Below, in pieces: positions 22,337 through 27,176 of a stretch of 27,176 bases of DNA; within the stretch, counting starts at the first letter, position 1; each line of letters starts with the position of its first letter. Source of the DNA: Fidelibacterota bacterium 46_43 (GTDB lineage: Bacteria; Fidelibacterota; Fidelibacteria; Fidelibacterales; Fidelibacteraceae); contig LGGY01000127.1 in the NCBI GenBank assembly GCA_001509335.1, forward strand, positions 1 to 27,176. Reading direction: 5' to 3'. The translations under genes were made by a program, and so were the position numbers. The notes under the pieces are model-generated. The model saw only the letters and a list, made by a program, of their open reading frames with translations. It searched no databases and was not told the origin of the DNA.

Positions 22337-23305
22337 ATGATTCACGGGCTCAAAGTTTTTTTTTCCAATTCACTTCAGTCAGCCTATGACTGTGTGGATG
22401 CCATCAGCCACGGCGAAACAGATATATACCAGACAGAAACACTGACAGAATCCATCCGGAAAAGCATGGTCTCGGCTCACCTTTTAGGTGTTGCTACCGG
22501 ACACGATGATTTTTCCCGGGAGATTGGGGCTTTACAGAGGATTTTGAATATCTGCCAGGTATACAGTCTCCATCAGGACCGGATTCGCTATTTTGAAGCG
22601 TCGGCTTATCAAAACCGGAAAGGAGCTCTTCGCGGAGCCCTTTATGTGGAAACACTTCAACGGCAGGATTTTGAAAACCGGCGGAAAAAACTTCCCTTCC
22701 AGCTGGAAAAAAGTTTCCACACCGACCGGAAATCAGACTTTTTGTATAAAATTGATCGGCTTCCGGAAAAGATAATCCATGCAGATGATTTGCATAAAAC
22801 GTTCCTGGATTATCTAATTCCCCTTGTATTGATCAAAATAGTGGATTTCGACAAACTATCCATGAAACTTCCTGGAGAAATGCTACCGGATTTTCAGGCA
22901 CTCCATGCCTTTTTGCTGGCCATGGGACAAGGGGATGCCTTTTGGAAAAAAGAGGTGGAAACCATTCACAAAATAATCAAAGGGATCCGGTCCGTCCTGT
23001 GCCTGGATGAAAATTTCAGTACCACAAAACGGGTTCTGCTGGAAGAACGTGAAAAAACCATTCAATTGCTGAAAGGGAACATCTTTGCACAGTATGAAAT
23101 GCTGGATCAGTGGGATGAAGTGTTACGTATGCTGGCAACCCGGAATGATAAAGGATTGATTAAATTTCTTACCCAGCTGATCAGGGACCGAAAGGAAGCC
23201 GTTGATGAATTGCACAGCTTGCAGAACACCTGTGAAGAGAAGAAGCTTTGGGAGAATTATTATAAAAAAAGTGACAACTTGTTCGTAACATCTGATGCAG
23301 TTTGA
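22337..23305 (+). CDS. Helical protein, possibly CHAD-like, paired with SixA
   Basis: A 322-residue, mostly helical, charged cytoplasmic protein with no signal peptide. I do not recognise a firm family. The adjacency to sixA with zero spacing, the all-helical profile and the His/Arg/Lys-rich stretches (IRKSMVSAHLLG, YQNRKGALRG, RDRKEAVDEL) suggest a diverged CHAD domain; CHAD proteins bind polyphosphate and often neighbour sixA. The classic CHAD opening motif HxxRVxxRRLR is not clear, so the assignment is tentative. The start ATG follows the sixA TAG directly and an AGGGAGG stretch overlaps the sixA end. Confidence 0.75.
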   Translation: MIHGLKVFFSNSLQSAYDCVDAISHGETDIYQTETLTESIRKSMVSAHLLGVATGHDDFSREIGALQRILNICQVYSLHQDRIRYFEASAYQNRKGALRGALYVETLQRQDFENRRKKLPFQLEKSFHTDRKSDFLYKIDRLPEKIIHADDLHKTFLDYLIPLVLIKIVDFDKLSMKLPGEMLPDFQALHAFLLAMGQGDAFWKKEVETIHKIIKGIRSVLCLDENFSTTKRVLLEEREKTIQLLKGNIFAQYEMLDQWDEVLRMLATRNDKGLIKFLTQLIRDRKEAVDELHSLQNTCEEKKLWENYYKKSDNLFVTSDAV

Positions 23306-23323
23306 TAACTAAAAGGGAAAACC

Positions 23324-24079
23324 ATGAAGTATTATGTAAAAATATCCCTCCTGTTTCTGCTTATGACCGGCACTCTGGCGGCACAGTTCATCCCCGCACC
23401 GGTTCAGCTTATCAATACCCCGACGGTTGCCACATTGGCACGGGGATCTTACCTGACAGACTTGCGTTTTACCACCAATGGCGGAGTTCTTATCGGGGCA
23501 ACCGTGGGGCTGACAGACCGTTTTTCCATGGGGGTATCCTATGGAGGATCCAACATTATCGGCAATGAGACCATTAGCTGGAATCCCCAGCCCGGTGTGA
23601 GTGTCAAATACCGCCTGATCGATGAAGGGATGAAAAAACCGGGAGTATCGATGGGATTTTCTTCCCAGGGATATGGAGCTTATATAGACGGAAATTATGA
23701 AATCCCATCACCCGGTTTTTATTCGGTCCTCAGTAAAAACTGGCATTTTATTGGCAATACAAGCCTCCACGCCGGAGCGAATTATTCCCTGGAACAACCG
23801 GACAGCACCTATATGCCTTCTTTCTTTGCCGGTGCAGCCATTGAACTGAACCCACAGTTCTCCCTTATGATTGAATACGATGCCGCCCTGAATTATGAAA
23901 AATTCTCAGATTTGAAAAAATTCAAAATTTCCGGTGGATATGGTTTTCTGAATGCGGGGCTTCGTGTGGGCATTACGGAAAATCTCTACCTGGAAGTGGA
24001 TCTGAATAATCTCATCTGGGGTGATAACGTAGAATCCTTTAACCGTGAAATTAAACTAATGTATTTTGATATCTTCTGA
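23324..24079 (+). CDS. Outer-membrane beta-barrel-like protein of unknown function
   Basis: A 251-residue exported protein: signal peptide MKYYVKISLLFLLMTGTLAA (cleavage after LAA) and a mature part of amphipathic beta strands with Gly and aromatic residues (LIGATVGLTDRFSMGVSYGG, SLMIEYDAALNYEKF). The strand pattern and motifs such as GLRVGITENLYLEVDLNNL recall YjbH-type or porin-like barrels, and loosely the barrel part of the protein encoded at 15101-16441. AAGGGAAA precedes the start by four bases. It is one base upstream of the HD-GYP gene, so the two are almost certainly cotranscribed. Function unknown. Confidence 0.8.
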   Translation: MKYYVKISLLFLLMTGTLAAQFIPAPVQLINTPTVATLARGSYLTDLRFTTNGGVLIGATVGLTDRFSMGVSYGGSNIIGNETISWNPQPGVSVKYRLIDEGMKKPGVSMGFSSQGYGAYIDGNYEIPSPGFYSVLSKNWHFIGNTSLHAGANYSLEQPDSTYMPSFFAGAAIELNPQFSLMIEYDAALNYEKFSDLKKFKISGGYGFLNAGLRVGITENLYLEVDLNNLIWGDNVESFNREIKLMYFDIF

Positions 24080-24080
24080 C

Positions 24081-25733
24081 ATGAAAATGTCCATGCTCTC
24101 TCCCGAAGTCCTTTCCTCTAAATCCAAAGAAGAACTGATTGATATCATCAGAACACTTCAGGACCGGGTTCATGTTTTTGTCTCCGTGGGTACGTCTCTT
24201 AGTACCGAAAAAGATCAGAATATTCTTCTGGAAAATATTGTCACCTATGCGAAAAAAATCACAGGTGCCGATGCCGCTACGCTGTATATGATGTCGGAGG
24301 ATGAGAAAAAACTGCACTTCAGTATTGTCCATACAGATTCCATGAATATTCGGATGGGGGGAACGTCAGGAAAGCCTATCGACTGGTATCCGGTGAAATT
24401 GTATAACGAGGATGAGTCACCTTATCTGGAAATGGTTGCGGCTTATGTGGCCCTGAAGAAAAAAACGCTGAATTTTCAAGATGTCTATGATGTAAAAGAT
24501 TTTAACTTCACCGGCACCCGCCAGTTTGACCAAAAAACCGGTTACAGGACCCGGTCTATGCTGGCACTTCCGATGCTGAATCACGTGAATGAAGTCATTG
24601 GTGTACTCCAATTGATTAATGCCAAGGATGAATCGGGGAATACCCTTGCCTTTAGCTCTGAATCCCAGGCCTTGACGGAAGCCCTGGCCAGCCAGGCTGC
24701 CGTGGCGATTACCGAAAACCGACTGATTTACGGCCTTGAAGAGTTGTTAAATTCCATCATCCGGGTGATTGCCTCGGCAATTGATGAAAAATCCAAATAT
24801 ACAAGCGGGCATATCGAGCGTGTGGCGGAACTGACGGTGTATCTGGCACAGCAGGTTTCTGAAAGCCGGGAAGGTCTTTATAAGGATGTCTTGTATAGTG
24901 ATGATAAAATTGAGGAGATCCGTTTTGCCGGCCTTCTTCACGACATCGGAAAGATCACCACGCCGGAATATGTGGTGGATAAATCCACAAAACTAGAAAC
25001 GATTTATGACCGGATTCATACTGTGTCCCTCCGTTTTGAACTGCTGAAAAAAGATCGCGAAATTGAGATGTGGAAAGCGTTGGCAGGATCCCCTGAAGAT
25101 CCCAATGCCCAGGCGGAACGGGACAATCTGATGAAAAGGCTGGAAGAAGAAATCCGGAAAATCAGTGAGGATTACACGTTTATTCAGCGGATGAATACAG
25201 GGGGTGAATTCCTTAAACCTGAATATAAGGACCGGATTTGCGAGATTTCACAGACCCGTGTCATGATTAACGGGGAAAACTCACCTGTTCTTACAGAGGA
25301 CGAGATCCTTAATCTGCATATTTCCAGAGGCACACTGACTGAGGCTGAACGACAGATCATCAATAATCATGCGGTTGTGACCGATAAGATGCTCTCACAG
25401 CTTCCATTCCCCAAAAAATTGAAAAATGTGCCTTCCTATGCGGCCAATCACCATGAACGGATGGATGGTTCAGGATATCCCAAAGGACTGAAATCTGAGG
25501 ATTTGGAATTGCCGGCGCGTATTATGGCCATGGCCGATATTTTTGAAGCCCTGACAGCAGCGGACAGACCCTACAAAAAAGGAAAAACCCTTTCTGAAGC
25601 CATGAAGATCATGGAGTTCATGGTGAAAGATTATCATATCGATCCGGATCTCTTTGCCTTTTTCAAGAAAGCTAAAGTATACCGCTGGTATGCAGAGAAA
25701 TTCATGAATCCAGAGCAAATTGATATGGATTAG
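24081..25733 (+). CDS. GAF domain-HD-GYP cyclic-di-GMP phosphodiesterase with insertion
   Basis: A 550-residue cytoplasmic regulator. Residues about 45-212 form a GAF sensor domain. Residues about 222-545 are an HD-GYP domain with SGHIERV (His244), LLHDIGK (His287, Asp288), NNHAVV (His430), ANHHERMDGSGYP (His457, His458, GYP 465-467) and MADIFEALTAADRPYK (Asp486). Such proteins degrade c-di-GMP. Between HDIGK and the downstream His there is an extra charged block of roughly 95 residues (about 322-415), where canonical enzymes have a short turn. I chose the ATG at 24081; a TTG at 24066 is in frame but overlaps the preceding stop. The ligand of GAF is unknown. Proximity to the motor operon makes c-di-GMP control of it a testable idea. 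Confidence 0.92.
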   Translation: MKMSMLSPEVLSSKSKEELIDIIRTLQDRVHVFVSVGTSLSTEKDQNILLENIVTYAKKITGADAATLYMMSEDEKKLHFSIVHTDSMNIRMGGTSGKPIDWYPVKLYNEDESPYLEMVAAYVALKKKTLNFQDVYDVKDFNFTGTRQFDQKTGYRTRSMLALPMLNHVNEVIGVLQLINAKDESGNTLAFSSESQALTEALASQAAVAITENRLIYGLEELLNSIIRVIASAIDEKSKYTSGHIERVAELTVYLAQQVSESREGLYKDVLYSDDKIEEIRFAGLLHDIGKITTPEYVVDKSTKLETIYDRIHTVSLRFELLKKDREIEMWKALAGSPEDPNAQAERDNLMKRLEEEIRKISEDYTFIQRMNTGGEFLKPEYKDRICEISQTRVMINGENSPVLTEDEILNLHISRGTLTEAERQIINNHAVVTDKMLSQLPFPKKLKNVPSYAANHHERMDGSGYPKGLKSEDLELPARIMAMADIFEALTAADRPYKKGKTLSEAMKIMEFMVKDYHIDPDLFAFFKKAKVYRWYAEKFMNPEQIDMD

Positions 25734-25773
25734 ATACATTCCCGGAAAGGATTTTCTATAACCTGGAAAAATC

Positions 25774-25971
25774 ATGATTTTTGAGCCTTCAGATCATCCT
25801 TACAGCAAAACATACCATTTAATGACATCCCTGATTTTAGGAGAGATCTTGCTCTTTCATCTGGAGGATACCATCATGGATGGAGACAGGGTAAACCTGA
25901 AAAAAATGGATCCCCTGGGACGCTTGAACAACAACTTTTACACACATTTATCAGAAATCTTTGAATTATGA
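25774..25971 (+). CDS. Small protein of unknown function
   Basis: A 65-residue frame beginning MIFEPSDHPYSKTYHLMTSL and ending at a TGA that overlaps the next gene's ATG by four bases (ATGA). It fills the only space between the HD-GYP gene and the AMP-binding-like gene. A weak ribosome site (TGGAAA) lies upstream. There is no signal peptide and no clear membrane helix; a short hydrophobic stretch (LMTSLILGEILLFHL) may be an amphipathic helix. I do not recognise it. The coupled overlap favours a real gene. Confidence 0.6.
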   Translation: MIFEPSDHPYSKTYHLMTSLILGEILLFHLEDTIMDGDRVNLKKMDPLGRLNNNFYTHLSEIFEL

Positions 25972-27134
25972 GTATGACCCGTACGCTTGTCCCTGAGAGA
26001 TATCACACCTATCTGGGGATCCCCTATGATGAAGAAATTGTCCCCTTCCCCAATTTTGGTACGGTCCTGATTCAGCACCGGCGATATCTGCCGGAGAAAC
26101 CCGTATTTATCTGGAAAGATGTTCCTCCTTTTACTTTTAAAGAGTGGAGCTCCGGTGTCAGGCTGCTGTCAGATGCGTTAAAGCAGTCAGGACTAAATGT
26201 TTCCTCAAGGGTCTGTCTGAAACCGGATCTGCGTCCTGAAACGATTTTTCTCTTTCATGCCCTGCTGGATGGAGGTATTCCGGCATTTTTTCCTGCCGAT
26301 TCCGGGACCGGTTCCACCTTTCCCCTGCCAGGAGAGGTGATTCTGCCGGAAGAATATATCCTGGAAGGCCCCGGAGGAACTTCCGGATCCATTTATTCGG
26401 TCGTTGATTCCCTGCTCCACACCCGCCCTGAAGCCGAAGACCCCTTTGTTATCCCCTATGTTTCCCTGGATCATCCGGCCCTCTTTTTTTCTGAAGAAGA
26501 GATATGGTATGAATTTGCACAATATAATCTCCTCTCTGCCGCACAATCCGTAGGCAAGGAACTCTCCCTCTTCCGGGAAGGGGAGACCCTTTTTGCCAAA
26601 CAGGTGAAAGATCCGGCAGATTGGCTGTTTGCCGCCCTTACCTCCTTTTATTACGGATCGACGACACGCTTCGATATCGATGTGAACTCTCAAAAAGCTG
26701 AATCTATCCTCAAAGAGAAAAAAACACAGGTCCTGGTCCCTGATATTTCAAGAACCGGTATATTCTCACCGAATCTGACAGCCGGTGAAGTCCTCCGGGA
26801 TACAGTCATTCTGTTCAGAGATTCCCGGACCGGGATAAAACCGGAGACTCTCCCCTACCCCTGGCGCTATTTCTGGACGGCTCCGGTTTTTGCGGGTAAC
26901 GGTTTTTTTATATCCGGAAGAACAGGAAGATGTTGCAAGGGTCTGGATTTTAGGGTACCCGACTCACCTGAAGGGGGGCAACTTTTGATGCTGGGTCATT
27001 CTGTTCCCCATGCTATCTGGATGGAAAAAACGGAGAACGTGGAAGATATATTGAAAATACACCTTCAAACGCCATTCCGTGTCCATTGTGATGACCCACA
27101 GCGCCGGACTTTCATTGTCCTTGGTGATCAATAA
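25968..27134 (+). CDS. Degenerate AMP-binding (ANL superfamily) protein lacking P-loop and C-terminal domain
   Basis: A 388-residue protein that follows the order of an acyl-CoA synthetase-type N-terminal domain. Early part: FTFKEWSSGVRLLSDALKQS and RPETIFLFHALLDGGIPAFF (aligning to the typical ANL LaaaLxxxGvxxGDrV and aVlkaGavavPl region). Middle: SLDHPALFFSEEEIWYEFAQ (167-186) at the point where ANL enzymes have the TSGTTGxPKG loop, which is absent. Late: GRCCKGLDFRV and GGQLLMLGHSVP resemble the GxPLPGVEV and GELLVRGPSV segments, and the chain ends with FIVLGDQ, like the TGD hinge. The mobile C-domain is missing. Adenylation is therefore unlikely; a regulatory or substrate-binding role is possible. 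The start may also be the ATG six bases later. Confidence 0.75.
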   Translation: MSMTRTLVPERYHTYLGIPYDEEIVPFPNFGTVLIQHRRYLPEKPVFIWKDVPPFTFKEWSSGVRLLSDALKQSGLNVSSRVCLKPDLRPETIFLFHALLDGGIPAFFPADSGTGSTFPLPGEVILPEEYILEGPGGTSGSIYSVVDSLLHTRPEAEDPFVIPYVSLDHPALFFSEEEIWYEFAQYNLLSAAQSVGKELSLFREGETLFAKQVKDPADWLFAALTSFYYGSTTRFDIDVNSQKAESILKEKKTQVLVPDISRTGIFSPNLTAGEVLRDTVILFRDSRTGIKPETLPYPWRYFWTAPVFAGNGFFISGRTGRCCKGLDFRVPDSPEGGQLLMLGHSVPHAIWMEKTENVEDILKIHLQTPFRVHCDDPQRRTFIVLGDQ

Positions 27135-27151
27135 AATAAAAGGTATTTTAC

Positions 27152-27176
27152 ATGAAAAATAATGGGATTAATCATG
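27152..27176 (+). CDS. Start of a further gene cut by the window edge
   Basis: An ATG at 27152 begins MKNNGINH and remains open to the edge. It lies 17 bases after the preceding stop with a weak AAAGG upstream. Only eight codons are visible, so the product cannot be named. Confidence 0.35.

Noticed and set aside
26375..26391. GGTSGS at residues 136-141 of the ANL-like protein as a shifted P-loop
   Set aside because: It lies about 35 residues before the place where the P-loop belongs, has no following Gly-x-Pro-Lys, and sits in a linker.
1..27176. CRISPR arrays, insertion sequences, integrase sites, tRNA and rRNA genes
   Set aside because: No regularly spaced repeats, transposase or integrase frames, or tRNA/rRNA-like sequences were noticed on reading through; weak examples could be missed without a covariance search.

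Overview
The window looks like chromosomal DNA from a Gram-negative bacterium. Four predicted lipoproteins, further signal-peptide proteins, likely outer-membrane barrels and an OmpA-type peptidoglycan-binding domain all point to a double membrane. No rRNA or tRNA gene is present to place it. The gene style (AT-leaning leaders, YbgF-like TPR lipoproteins, a compact all-in-one aromatic operon) would suit an FCB-type or related uncultured lineage, but that is inference.

Left part, minus strand (about 11.07 kb down to 1): one long, tightly overlapping gene string. It starts with a YjbQ-family gene, then chorismate mutase, DAHP synthase, a TyrA-PheA-like fusion, aroA, aroE, aroC, aroK, aroB and aroQ. 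These are all seven shikimate-pathway steps plus the branch to prephenate, phenylpyruvate and hydroxyphenylpyruvate. A 14-bp inverted repeat separates aroQ from a TlpA-like lipoprotein thioredoxin, a CPBP intramembrane protease and three poorly characterised envelope proteins, the last cut by the window edge.

Middle (11.25-12.38 kb, plus strand): a stand-alone gene for a bacterial relative of archaeal/eukaryotic release factor 1, with a zinc ribbon and no GGQ motif. It is probably a ribosome hibernation or rescue factor.

Core of interest (12.46-20.47 kb, plus strand): an eight-gene transcription unit that starts at a near-consensus promoter and ends at an intrinsic terminator. It encodes two lipoproteins, a secreted YbgF-like TPR protein, a barrel-like/TPR protein, flagellar-type MotA and MotB stators, a FliF-like protein without the usual N-terminal ring-building domains, and a FliG-like rotor protein. 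The FliG-like protein keeps most torque charges but has lost the FliM-binding EHPQ motif. No other flagellar gene is in the window. I read this as a possible flagellum-independent ion-driven rotary motor linked to the outer membrane.

Right part (20.5-27.18 kb, plus strand): a rubrerythrin-like ferritin protein, a PlsC-like acyltransferase with an unusual HX4E motif, SixA with a CHAD-like partner, another outer-membrane barrel-like protein, a GAF/HD-GYP c-di-GMP phosphodiesterase with a large insertion, a small unknown protein, and a degenerate AMP-binding (ANL) protein without its P-loop. A last reading frame starts at the right edge. No intergenic stretch exceeds 300 bases. No CRISPR array, insertion sequence, tRNA or rRNA was seen.
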